Below, one piece after another: positions 1 through 7,697 of a stretch of 64,000 nt of DNA (positions are counted from its first letter, which is position 1; every line of letters starts with the position of its first letter). The notes under the pieces are model-generated. The model saw nothing but the letters and a program-made list of their open reading frames with translations, was not told the DNA's origin and searched no databases. Made by a program: the position numbers and the translations under genes. The stretch is from Xanthomonas sp. SI (GTDB taxonomy: Bacteria; Pseudomonadota; Gammaproteobacteria; Xanthomonadales; Xanthomonadaceae): assembly GCF_014236855.1 (NCBI RefSeq), contig NZ_CP051261.1, positions 3,348,001-3,412,000 on the forward strand, in the 5' to 3' direction.

Positions 1-87
1 GTCGTCGCCCAGCAGTTGCTGCAGCAGGAACACCGCCACATTGCCGATCAGCAGGGCTTGGGTAACAGGCGGAAGTCTGGGAAACAT
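1..87 (-). CDS. Rhomboid-family intramembrane serine protease, N-terminal fragment
   Basis: Only the first 29 codons lie in the window; the gene continues past base 1. The visible peptide starts MFPRLPPVTQALLIGNVAVF and runs into a hydrophobic first membrane segment. It resembles the start of the short Xanthomonas rhomboid proteases, which cleave membrane proteins within the bilayer through a Ser-His dyad. The catalytic GxSG and His segments are outside the window, so the call rests on the N-terminus alone. It is on the same strand as the alkyltransferase-like and transporter genes behind it, separated by 40 bp, and may be their third cistron. Confidence 0.6.
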   Translation of the reverse strand, partial: MFPRLPPVTQALLIGNVAVFLLQQLLGDD

Positions 88-127
88 GGTCGTGTCCGTG
101 GCAACTGCCGACCATCATAGCCGCTCG

Positions 128-493
128 CTATTGCGGGCCCCATAACGCCGCGTCGAGGTCGCGCGCCGGTGTTGGGGCACGCTTCACCCGTCCGCCCTGC
201 ACCGCCACGCCTTCGGCGCGCAGCCGCTGGCACTGTTCGCGAAAGCCGCGCGAACCTTCCGGGAAGGCGATGCGTCCGTCGCTGCGCAGCACCCGGTGCC
301 AGGGCAGCGCCGGATCGTCGTTGCCGCCGAGCACCCGTGCGACCAGCCGCGCGCGGCCGGGCAGCCCGGCCAGCATCGCCACTTCGCCGTAGCCGCGCAC
401 CTGGCCGGACGGGATCGCGCGGATCGTCGCCAGGATCCGCGCCTGGGCCGCCGCCGCGGCTTCGGCGGCCGACGTGGGATGCGGCCCGCTCAT
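128..493 (-). CDS. Alkyltransferase-like (ATL) protein, MGMT fold with Trp in place of the acceptor Cys
   Basis: The 121-residue protein has the C-terminal DNA-binding domain of O6-methylguanine-DNA methyltransferases (helix-turn-helix about residues 28-55, including the arginine-finger region). The acceptor motif PCHRV reads PWHRV, with Trp at residue 65. That substitution defines the alkyltransferase-like proteins, which bind O6-alkylguanine, flip it out and hand the lesion to nucleotide excision repair rather than removing the alkyl group (family knowledge). The ATG at 493 overlaps the stop of the upstream EamA gene in an ATGA arrangement, so the two are probably translationally coupled. 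A longer frame exists upstream, but the extra part is only an antisense-like shadow of the transporter. Confidence 0.88.
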   Translation of the reverse strand: MSGPHPTSAAEAAAAAQARILATIRAIPSGQVRGYGEVAMLAGLPGRARLVARVLGGNDDPALPWHRVLRSDGRIAFPEGSRGFREQCQRLRAEGVAVQGGRVKRAPTPARDLDAALWGPQ

Positions 494-1425
494 GCAGGCA
501 CTGTCCGCGCGGGCCGCGACACCGTCAGCACCCCGCCCAGCACCAGCAGCGTGCCGGCGATCTGCCACGGCCCCATCGCCTCGCCCAGCAGCAGCACGCT
601 GAGCACGATGGTCGAGACCGGCCCGAGCATGCCGATCTGCGAGGCCAGGCCCGAGCCGATCCGCCGCACCGCCAGCATCGTCGCCAGCACCGGCACCGCC
701 GTGCACAGGGTGCCGTTGAGCAGCGACAGCGCGTACACCGGCGTCGGCAACAGCAGGGCGTGCAGCGGCCGCAGCAGCAGGAACTGGGCGATGCACAGCA
801 CGCAGGCGACCAGGCTGGCGTAGGCGGTCAGCCGCACCGCGCCGATCCGCGCCACCATCTGCCCGCTGCCGACCAGGTACAGCGCATAGGCCAGCGCGCT
901 GCCGAACACCAGCGCGCTGCCCCAGGCGGTGCGCGCGCCGCCGACCTGCAGGTCGTGGCCGAAGGCCAGCAGCACGCCGAGATAGCTCAGCGCCAGCGCC
1001 CACAGCTGGCGACGTTGCGGCCGGCGGCGGAACACGAGCACGCCGATCAGCAGCACCAGGGTCGGGGTCAGGTACAGGATCAGCCGCTCGAGCGTCGCGG
1101 TGATGTAGGCCAGGCCGAGAAAATCCAGGTAGCTGGCCAGGTAGTAGCCGAGCACGCCGAGCGCGACGATGCGCCAGCGATCACCGCGCTGCAGCGGCGG
1201 CGCGCGGCGCGCGGCCCACAGCGCCATCGCCGCGAAACACGGCAAGGCCACCAGCATGCGCAGCGCCAGCAGGGTCACCGCGTCCACCCCGTAGCGATAG
1301 CCGAGCTTGACGATGATCGCCTTGCCGGAAAACGCGATCGCGCCGCCGGCGGCCAGCAGCACACCGCCCAGGTCGGCATGCGCAGTCGCCAGCGGAACGG
1401 CGGTCGAGCGCTCGGACGCGCTCAT
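490..1425 (-). CDS. EamA/DMT-family permease
   Basis: The 311-residue protein has about ten hydrophobic segments in two five-helix repeats, the layout of drug/metabolite transporters of the EamA (RhaT/YdcZ) group in the inner membrane. The first repeat begins at about residue 18 and the second at about 165, where the sequence turns hydrophobic again after a short basic loop (FRRRPQRRQ). The substrate cannot be read from the sequence; relatives export amino acids or metabolites. It is the first gene of a minus-strand unit with the ATL gene, which overlaps its stop by four bases. Upstream lies repeat-rich non-coding DNA. Confidence 0.85.
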   Translation of the reverse strand: MSASERSTAVPLATAHADLGGVLLAAGGAIAFSGKAIIVKLGYRYGVDAVTLLALRMLVALPCFAAMALWAARRAPPLQRGDRWRIVALGVLGYYLASYLDFLGLAYITATLERLILYLTPTLVLLIGVLVFRRRPQRRQLWALALSYLGVLLAFGHDLQVGGARTAWGSALVFGSALAYALYLVGSGQMVARIGAVRLTAYASLVACVLCIAQFLLLRPLHALLLPTPVYALSLLNGTLCTAVPVLATMLAVRRIGSGLASQIGMLGPVSTIVLSVLLLGEAMGPWQIAGTLLVLGGVLTVSRPARTVPA

Positions 1426-1489
1426 CGCGGACCGGCGCCGAAGCGGAAACGGAAACGGAAACGGACATCGTGCATGCCGCCCATTCTAC

Positions 1490-1700
1490 GGCGGCTGCGC
1501 CCGCACCCTCATCCGGCCCTTCGGGCCACCTTCCCCCGAAAAGGGGGCCATGGTCCCGACGGGAGAAGGGAAAAGCCGCGGCGTGCAGAGCCCCTCTCCC
1601 ACCGGGAGAGGGGTTGGGGTGAGGGTCGGCGCGAAGCGCCTCGCGGATTTGGATGTCCGAGGCTTGCGCCCGCACCCTCGTCCAGCCCTACTGGCCACCT
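1490..1700. repeat. REP-like repeat cluster (CCCTCACCCC / GGGAGAGGGG type)
   Basis: The 420 bp between the EamA gene and gor hold no convincing gene. They contain copies of a GC-rich repeat whose arms read CCCTCTCCC-ACC-GGGAGAGGGG, followed by TTGGGGTGAGGG, with degenerate CCTTCTCCCG-type arms on both sides. The same family forms the tandem array at the right end of the window (63.4-64 kb). The arms can fold into hairpins. Such elements are dispersed in the extragenic DNA of Xanthomonas and Stenotrophomonas. Confidence 0.75.
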
Positions 1701-1847
1701 TCTCCCGTGCAGACGACATCGCGGCGTGGCGTGCCGGATTGGCATACAGACACGAAAAGGGGATGGGCGGGTCGGACCGCACTCGCCGCCCTGACCTCAG
1801 GGCCATGCCGTATGCAGCGGCGCTGCAACGCCGCGCATCTCAGCGCC

Positions 1848-3206
1848 TCAGCGCATCAGTACCACTTCCTCGGCCGAGGTCGGATGGATCGCCACCGTGT
1901 CCTCCAACTGGCGCTTGGTCACGCCCAGCTTCAGCGCCACCGCGAAGCCCTGCAGGATCTCGTCGGCACCGTCGCCGAGCAGATGGAAACCGACCACCCG
2001 TTCGTCCTCGCCCACGCAGACCAGCTTGAACAGGCTGCGCTGCGGCGAGTCCGCCAGCGCATGCAGCATCGGCCGGAAATTGCTGCGATACACCGACACC
2101 GCGTCGCCGTAGCGCGCCCGCGCCTGCTCTTCGCCCAGGCCGACCTGACCCAGCGGCGGATGCGAGAACACCACGCTGGGCACGTTGTCGTAGTCCAGCC
2201 GCGCCTGCGGCTGGTCGCCGAACAGGCGATCCATCAGCTTGCGTCCGGCGGCGATCGCCACCGGGGTCAGGCCGACCTTGCCGGCCACGTCGCCGATCGC
2301 GTACAGCCCCGGCACGTCGGTGTTCTGGTAATCGTCGACCAGCACCTCGCACTTGTCGCCGATGCGCACGCCCAGCGCTTCCAGGCCGATGTCCTTGCTG
2401 TTCGGACGCCGCCCGATCGCGAAGAACACCTGGTCCACCGCCTCGCTCGGCTGTCCGTCGCCGTCGTGCAACTGCAAGCCCTGCTCGCCGCGGCGCAGGG
2501 CCGTGGCGCGATAGCCGAAATGCAGGCGCACGCCCTGATGGCGCAGGTTCTCGGCAAGCTGCCGCGCCAGTTCCGCATCGAAACGCTCCAGCAGGCGCTC
2601 GCCCTGCACATACAAATCGACGCGGCTACCCAGCGCCTGCAGCAGGCCGGCCAGTTCCACCGCGATATAACCGCCGCCGACGATGGCCACGCGCGGCGGC
2701 GCATCGCACAGGTTGAAGAAATCGTCCGACACCAGGCCCAGCTCGGCGCCCTCGATCGGCGGCCGCAGCGCATGCGCGCCGGTGGCGATCACCACGTGGC
2801 CGGCGCTGACCCGCACGCCGTCGGCGCATTCCACCGTGTGCGCGTCCAGCAGCCGGCCGCGCTGCGGAATCAGCACCACGCCGTCGGCATCCAGGCGCCG
2901 CCGGTAGCTGCCGTGGATGTTGCCGATATAGCCCTGGCGATGCGCCACCAGTTCCGGCCACGACAAGGTGGAACTGGGGATGGAAAAACCGATGTCGCGG
3001 GCAAGATCGATGCGCCCGACCAGGTCGGCCGCCAGCCACATCGCCTTCTTCGGCACGCAGCCGATATTGACGCAGGTGCCGCCGAGCGCGCCCGGCTCCA
3101 GGATCGCCACGCGCGCGCCGAGGCCGGCGGCGCGGAACGCGGTGGCCAGGCCGCCGGAACCGCCGCCGAGCACCAGCAGGTCGTAGTCGTAGACGGCATC
3201 GCTCAC
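1848..3206 (-). CDS. gor: Glutathione-disulfide reductase
   Basis: The 452-residue flavoprotein reduces oxidised glutathione with NADPH in the cytosol. Visible features are the FAD-binding GGGSGG loop at residues 14-19, the redox-active disulfide in GTCVNIGCVPKK (Cys45 and Cys50), a second nucleotide-binding GGGYIAVE loop for NADPH near residue 175, the ATG/GD FAD motif (YAIGDVAG), and the C-terminal HPTSAEE carrying the catalytic His-Glu pair of the partner subunit. Length matches E. coli Gor (450). The spacing of the Cys pair and the HPTSAEE tail favour glutathione reductase over dihydrolipoamide dehydrogenase. Its ATG overlaps the stop of a 23-codon ORF. Confidence 0.93.
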   Translation of the reverse strand: MSDAVYDYDLLVLGGGSGGLATAFRAAGLGARVAILEPGALGGTCVNIGCVPKKAMWLAADLVGRIDLARDIGFSIPSSTLSWPELVAHRQGYIGNIHGSYRRRLDADGVVLIPQRGRLLDAHTVECADGVRVSAGHVVIATGAHALRPPIEGAELGLVSDDFFNLCDAPPRVAIVGGGYIAVELAGLLQALGSRVDLYVQGERLLERFDAELARQLAENLRHQGVRLHFGYRATALRRGEQGLQLHDGDGQPSEAVDQVFFAIGRRPNSKDIGLEALGVRIGDKCEVLVDDYQNTDVPGLYAIGDVAGKVGLTPVAIAAGRKLMDRLFGDQPQARLDYDNVPSVVFSHPPLGQVGLGEEQARARYGDAVSVYRSNFRPMLHALADSPQRSLFKLVCVGEDERVVGFHLLGDGADEILQGFAVALKLGVTKRQLEDTVAIHPTSAEEVVLMR

Positions 3207-3274
3207 CGGAAACGCTCCACGCGGTACGGCGTGGGGTCGATCGCGGGCGACTGCCCGTAAATCAGGTCGGCCAT
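3203..3274 (-). CDS. Candidate 23-residue small protein or leader peptide coupled to gor
   Basis: A short open frame begins with ATG at 3274 behind an AGGAAA ribosome-binding site and ends in a TGA that overlaps the gor start codon as ATGA. The peptide starts MADLIYGQSPAID and ends with a basic tail (YRVERFR). Its own good ribosome-binding site and exact overlap suggest that it is translated and that ribosomes terminating on it feed gor. I recognise no family. It could be a real small protein, a leader peptide that sets gor translation, or coincidence. Confidence 0.4.
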   Translation of the reverse strand: MADLIYGQSPAIDPTPYRVERFR

Positions 3275-3372
3275 CGGGTTTCCTGTCTGCTGCTCATACT
3301 GATTGCGAGCATGCCACGCGCGGTGGCGCGCCACGCGTGAGGATGCCGCGCTGGATCGATGCTCGGCACGTT

Positions 3373-4665
3373 TCAAGACGTGCCATGACGGCGCAGCGGT
3401 TGCCAACGCAGATAGCTCGCCGAACGCCACAGCCATTCCACCGGGCCGAAGCGGAAATGGCGCAGCCACAGCTGCGACAGCGCCACCTGCAACGCGAACA
3501 GCGCGAACGCGAACGGGATCTGCCAGACCCGCGGCAGGCGTTCGAAATACCCCAGGCCATAGCCATAGAACAGCATGGTGCACAGCAACGACTGCAGCAG
3601 GTAGTTGCTCAGCGCCATGCGCCCGGCCGGCGCCAGCCAGCGCAACGCCGAGGCGAAGCGCAGCAGCCAGGCCGCATAGCCCAGCGCCATCATGCCGCTG
3701 GCCACGGTGGCCAAGGCGAACGCGCCGGCCAGCCGCAGGTCCAGGCGCGCCGGATCCATCCACGGCTCCAGCCGGAAACTCAGCAGCATCAGCGCCAGGC
3801 CCAACGGCAACACGCCCCAGCGCAACGCCGCCAGCAGCCGCGGATGCCGCTGCGGCTGCTGCGCCAGGCCGCTGCGCACGCACCATGCACCGAGCAGGAA
3901 CATGCCGAAGATGGTCGGCGCATTGAACACCAGCGTGCCCAGCGCATCGATCAGGTCGCGCAGGCGCTGCGCGGTCGCCTGCGCATAACTGCCATGGCCG
4001 AACACCTGGCGCTGCTGTTCCAGCGCCGCCGCCGCGCGCTGCGCCTGCTCGGCCATGTCCTGCCGCCACTGCATGGCGCCGTGCGGGTCGGCCTGCGCCG
4101 CCGAGCCGATCGCGCCAGTCAGCAGCGACAGCAGCGGCGAGCACAGATAGACCGCCAGCGCCATCCACGGCAGCCAGCGCGTCGGCGCCTCGCGAAAGGC
4201 CAGCAGCATGAACGCCAACAGCGCATAGCTGACCAGGATGTCGCCGGACCACAGCAGCACCGCATGCAGCACGCCGATCAGCAGGAGCACCGCGCTGCGG
4301 CGCACGAAGAAGCCGCCGAACTGGCGCCGCGCCGCCTCCGCGCGCTGCGCCATCACCGCAAAGCCCATGCCGAACAACAGCGAGAACAAGGTGTAGAACT
4401 TGCCCTGCACCAGCAGGTAGACGGCCGCATCGGCGATGCGGTCGGCGCCGCGCAACAGCGGATCCAGCCCGGTCATCGCCGTATCCAGCGGACCGACGAA
4501 ACCCTCGATGTTCATCAACAGGATGCCGAGCAGCGCGAAACCGCGCAGCACGTCCAGAGTGACGATGCGTTCGGCGGGCGCGACGGGCTGCAGCACGGGA
4601 GCGGAGGAGGCCAAGGCGTGGCACCGGACGGAAGGCCGGCGATCATCCGTCGCCGCGGCGCGCAT
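3373..4665 (-). CDS. DUF418 (YeiB-like) multi-pass membrane protein
   Basis: The protein of up to 430 residues begins its conserved part at about residue 34 with TLDVLRGFALLGILLMNI, a typical DUF418 opening. About ten hydrophobic helices follow, and it ends in FGPVEWLWRSASYLRWQPL, the C-terminal DUF418 signature. The biochemical role of this inner-membrane family is unknown. The start is uncertain: the first 30 residues are not conserved-looking, and a GTG or other start nearer the conserved part is possible. It lies 98 bp upstream of the small ORF and gor on the same strand. Confidence 0.82.
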   Translation of the reverse strand: MRAAATDDRRPSVRCHALASSAPVLQPVAPAERIVTLDVLRGFALLGILLMNIEGFVGPLDTAMTGLDPLLRGADRIADAAVYLLVQGKFYTLFSLLFGMGFAVMAQRAEAARRQFGGFFVRRSAVLLLIGVLHAVLLWSGDILVSYALLAFMLLAFREAPTRWLPWMALAVYLCSPLLSLLTGAIGSAAQADPHGAMQWRQDMAEQAQRAAAALEQQRQVFGHGSYAQATAQRLRDLIDALGTLVFNAPTIFGMFLLGAWCVRSGLAQQPQRHPRLLAALRWGVLPLGLALMLLSFRLEPWMDPARLDLRLAGAFALATVASGMMALGYAAWLLRFASALRWLAPAGRMALSNYLLQSLLCTMLFYGYGLGYFERLPRVWQIPFAFALFALQVALSQLWLRHFRFGPVEWLWRSASYLRWQPLRRHGTS

Positions 4666-4825
4666 GCGCCAAGGCGCATCGCGAAGTAAGTGAAGTACGC
4701 ATGCGGCCTAACAGCGAGCGCAGCAATGCCGCTCGCCAAGCCGATCAATCAGGCAGCAGCGGCGGCGCAGCGCGCATTCGCACGGCGCAGACGAATCCCG
4801 CGAACGGGACCCGCGCCGCGCTCAC

Positions 4826-5305
4826 TCAATGGTGATGGCCGCCCTCGCCGTGCACGTGGCCGTGCTCGATCTCTTCCGGCTTGGCTTCGCGCACCTCGAG
4901 GATCTCCACGTCGAAATGCAGGTCCTTGCCGGCCATCGGATGGTTGAGGTCGACATCGACCACGCTCATGCCGACCTTCTGCACGGTCACCGCGCGCGGG
5001 CCGAAGTTGGTCTGCAGGACCACCTGGCTGCCCGGCTGCAGCTTGGTCGCGCCGAAATGCTTCTTCGGCACGCGCTGGGTCAGGCCCTCGCGGTAGTCGC
5101 CGTAAGCGTCCTTGGCGGCCACGTCGACGCCGAAGCTGGCACCGGCTTCCTGCTCCAGCATCGCGTTCTCCAGGCCCGGGATGATGTTGCCGTGGCCGAT
5201 CAGGATCACCAGCGGATCGCGGTCCTTGGACGTCTCGATCGGCGCCTGGCCGGCTTCGGAGACGGTGTAGTGGAAACGGACGACGCGGTCTTTTTCGATC
5301 TTCAT
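4826..5305 (-). CDS. slyD: FKBP-type peptidyl-prolyl isomerase, SlyD-like
   Basis: The 159-residue protein has an FKBP domain interrupted by the IF chaperone insert (about residues 65-125) and a His-rich tail (HGHVHGEGGHHH). This is the SlyD layout: a cytosolic prolyl isomerase and chaperone that binds nickel through the tail. The FKBP hallmark GHGNIIPGLENAML is at about residues 37-50. I chose the ATG at 5305 (MKIEKDRVV) because family members start there; a frame reaching 5389 adds 28 low-complexity residues. E. coli SlyD is 196 residues with a longer tail. It is divergent from the NlpC/P60 lipoprotein gene, with 110 bp between. Confidence 0.9.
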   Translation of the reverse strand: MKIEKDRVVRFHYTVSEAGQAPIETSKDRDPLVILIGHGNIIPGLENAMLEQEAGASFGVDVAAKDAYGDYREGLTQRVPKKHFGATKLQPGSQVVLQTNFGPRAVTVQKVGMSVVDVDLNHPMAGKDLHFDVEILEVREAKPEEIEHGHVHGEGGHHH

Positions 5306-5415
5306 GTGCAACTCTGCGCTGTGGCTGCCGATGGCAGACGGTGTGGACGGCTTGTCGGCCGACGAGGGCGCCGCCATGATGGCGGCCATCTAAGGTTGCG
5401 CATTATCCCGGCTCC

Positions 5416-5961
5416 ATGCAGAACAAGCCAGTTGCAACGTCCACGCGGCGCCGCCTTCCCGGTTGCGCGGCCCTGCTGTGCATGGCCGTGCTGGCCGCCT
5501 GCGGCCGCCACGAGGTGCGCCCGTCGCGCCCGCCGCCACCGGTGGCGGTGCGCAGCTGGCCGCAGGTGGCGCCGGCCGACCCGGCCGCGGCCAACGCGGT
5601 GCTGATGCGCGCGCTGGGCCTGGTCGGCACGCCCTACCGCTACGGCGGCAACACCCCCGACTCCGGCTTCGACTGCAGCGGCCTGGTCGCCTACGTCTAC
5701 CGCGACATGCTCGACCTGCAGCTGCCGCGCACCTCGCGCGAACTGGCCGCAGTGCAGGGTCCACGGATCGATCCGCAACGCCTGAGCACCGGCGACCTGG
5801 TGTTTTTCGGCAGCGGCGGCACGGTCAGCCATGTCGGCATCTATGTCGGCGAGGGCCGCTTCGTGCATGCCCCCAGCACCGGCGGAACGGTCCGCCTGGA
5901 CTATCTGGACGGGGCCTATTGGCGCGACCACTACACCGGCGCCAAACGCGTTCTGCACTGA
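5416..5961 (+). CDS. NlpC/P60 (C40) peptidoglycan hydrolase, lipoprotein
   Basis: The 181-residue protein has a lipoprotein signal (basic start, hydrophobic stretch, lipobox LAAC with Cys29) and a C-terminal NlpC/P60 domain (about residues 60-180). The catalytic Cys87 is in FDCSGLVAYVYRD, His139 in SHVGIYVG, and the polar third residue is His151 in VHAPS. It resembles Spr/MepS endopeptidases, which cut peptide cross-links in murein (family knowledge). Only about 50 residues separate the lipid anchor from the enzyme domain. A paralogue follows 107 bp downstream. Confidence 0.9.
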   Translation: MQNKPVATSTRRRLPGCAALLCMAVLAACGRHEVRPSRPPPPVAVRSWPQVAPADPAAANAVLMRALGLVGTPYRYGGNTPDSGFDCSGLVAYVYRDMLDLQLPRTSRELAAVQGPRIDPQRLSTGDLVFFGSGGTVSHVGIYVGEGRFVHAPSTGGTVRLDYLDGAYWRDHYTGAKRVLH

Positions 5962-5975
5962 ACTGTGGTTGCGCT

Positions 5976-6035
5976 CACATTCATAATTACGAAATATTAA
6001 CGTAATTTGAACTTCCTCTTGCCGTCTACAGGGCA
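5976..6035 (+). promoter_or_regulatory. AT-rich promoter region with a 7-bp inverted repeat
   Basis: The gap between the two NlpC/P60 genes is unusually AT-rich for this genome. At 5985-6007 it holds an inverted repeat, AATTACG and CGTAATT, spaced by nine bases. This is the size and symmetry of a dimeric regulator site, next to a likely promoter for the second gene. The binding protein is unknown. Confidence 0.4.
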
Positions 6036-6068
6036 TGATCGCCCATCGTTTGAATTTGTGATCGAAGC

Positions 6069-6890
6069 GTGACGACCGAAGCCAAGACCTCTCCAGGCAA
6101 GACCTCCGTCCCCTGCCGGGCCGCCTTCCGCTTAATCTGTACCGCCTCGCTCTGCCTCTCGGCCGTTCCGGCCCTGGCCCAGTCGGCCCCGGCCGACACC
6201 GTGGTCCCCGAAGCGATCGCCCCCGTGGCACCGGCGCAGATGACCGCCGCCGGCACCACCAGCACCACTCCCACGACTTCCCAGCCCGCGACCGCCAAGC
6301 CGGTCGCCGCGCAGGCCCCGGCCACCGCACGCAGCAAGGCCGACGCCGCCGCCACCGCCACCCTGGCCGCCCTGCTCCCACATCTGGCCGCCAACGACAC
6401 CATTCCGCTGATGGACCGCTCGGCGATGTTCGCCGGCGACATCAGCCGCCTGCTGGCCAACTACGACGTGTCCCAGGCTCCGCTGCGCGAAGGCGTGGTC
6501 CCGGGCGGCGACAAGGTGCAGTCGGTGCTCAAGCGCGCCATGGCGCTGCTCGGCACCCCGTACCGCTGGGGCGGCGAAGACACCGAAGGCTTCGATTGCA
6601 GCGGCCTGGTCGGCTACGTGTTCCGCACCGCGCTGGGCATCGAGCTGCCGCGCGTGTCGCGCGAGATGGCGCGCGAGGCCAATGCCGAACTGATCAAGGA
6701 CCGCGACGCGCTGGCGCCGGGCGACCTGGTGTTCTTCGGCCGCAAGGGCCGCGTCGACCACGTCGGCCTGTACGTCGGCGAAGGCCGCTTCCTGCACGCG
6801 CCGAGCCGCGGCAAGGACGTGCGCGTGGACACGCTGACCAGCGGCTACTGGAGCGAGAAGTTCGTGCAGGCGCGGCGCGTGGCGATGTAA
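6069..6890 (+). CDS. NlpC/P60 (C40) peptidoglycan hydrolase, exported, with long linker
   Basis: The 273-residue protein starts at GTG. It has an N-terminal signal sequence (hydrophobic residues about 19-36, ending PALAQS), then a Thr/Ala/Pro-rich linker to about residue 100, then an NlpC/P60 domain (about 148-273). Catalytic residues are Cys177 in FDCSGLVGYVFR, His231 in DHVGLYVG and His243 in LHAPS. It is a clear paralogue of the preceding gene (GTPYRxGG, LPRxSRE and GDLVFFG are shared) but lacks a lipobox, so it is probably periplasmic or secreted rather than anchored. A hairpin terminator follows. Confidence 0.9.
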   Translation: MTTEAKTSPGKTSVPCRAAFRLICTASLCLSAVPALAQSAPADTVVPEAIAPVAPAQMTAAGTTSTTPTTSQPATAKPVAAQAPATARSKADAAATATLAALLPHLAANDTIPLMDRSAMFAGDISRLLANYDVSQAPLREGVVPGGDKVQSVLKRAMALLGTPYRWGGEDTEGFDCSGLVGYVFRTALGIELPRVSREMAREANAELIKDRDALAPGDLVFFGRKGRVDHVGLYVGEGRFLHAPSRGKDVRVDTLTSGYWSEKFVQARRVAM

Positions 6891-6911
6891 GCCGCGCAGC
6901 ACGCAGGCAAA

Positions 6912-6949
6912 CAACGAAAGGCCGCTGGAGACAGCGGCCTTTTTCGTTG
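6912..6949 (+). terminator. Rho-independent terminator after the NlpC/P60 pair
   Basis: A hairpin with arms AAGGCCGCTG and CAGCGGCCTT-type sequence around a five-base loop is followed by a T run at 6939-6944. The flanking CAACGAAA and TTTCGTTG extend the stem, so it may act in both directions. Confidence 0.75.
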
Positions 6950-7043
6950 CTGCGGGTCGCGCCCGCCCTGCGTTGCAGTCCGGGCCGCATGCCGGCCCGG
7001 GAACGTCACCGCGCCTGCGGCACGGCCCAGACCGGCGCCAGGC

Positions 7044-7523
7044 TCAGGCCTGGTAGTGGGAGATGGTGTCCTCGATGCCCTTGCTCAGCTCCATCACCTT
7101 CAGCGCGTACTCGGACAGGCGATGGTCCTCCGGCGTATCCGGCGTCCACGACGGCACCGGGGTCGGCTTGCCTTCCACCCCGTCCAGGGCCACGAACACG
7201 ATGATGCAGTGGGTGCACAGCCGCGAGTCGCCGCCCATCGGGTCGCGCGCGCGCACGTCGATCGCGAAATGCATGCTGGTGCTGCCGGTGTAGACCAGCT
7301 TGGCGGTGACCGTGACCATGTCGCTGATCCGGATCGGCGAGACGAAGCGGATCCCGCCCACCGCCACGGTCACGCTGTAGCGCCCGCTCCAACCGACCGC
7401 GGCGGCGTAGCCGACTTGGTCGATCCACTTCATCACCACCCCGCCGTGGACCTTGCCGCCGTAGTTGACGTCGATCGGCTCGGCCAGGAAGCGGAAGGTC
7501 AGTTCGCGTTGCGTGCCGCTCAT
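7044..7523 (-). CDS. Acyl-CoA thioesterase, hotdog fold (YciA-like)
   Basis: The 159-residue protein has one hotdog domain. The family motif YGGKVHGGVVMKWIDQVGYAA spans about residues 22-42; Asp in the WIDQ segment sits where acyl-CoA thioesterases carry the catalytic acid. The middle (GGIRFVSPIRISDMV) is also typical. Members hydrolyse acyl-CoA to free acid and CoA in the cytosol. I preferred the ATG at 7523 (MSGTQREL), preceded by GGAG, over an upstream ATG at 7562. The next genes on this strand, the methyltransferase and symporter, lie 174 bp or more upstream. Confidence 0.88.
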   Translation of the reverse strand: MSGTQRELTFRFLAEPIDVNYGGKVHGGVVMKWIDQVGYAAAVGWSGRYSVTVAVGGIRFVSPIRISDMVTVTAKLVYTGSTSMHFAIDVRARDPMGGDSRLCTHCIIVFVALDGVEGKPTPVPSWTPDTPEDHRLSEYALKVMELSKGIEDTISHYQA

Positions 7524-7697
7524 CGGGGCTCCAGGGAAGGAAAAGAAGCTGAAGTCTGCCACGTACCGATGCTGCAGGCGCCGCGCCGCCGCAACGCGCG
7601 GATCGGCGGTTCAGGGCCGGCAACGGCGCCACGCGGGAACCGCCAATGCCGTGTCCCCTCGCCTCGTCGACGACGGCCGCCTCGCGAGCGCGACGGC

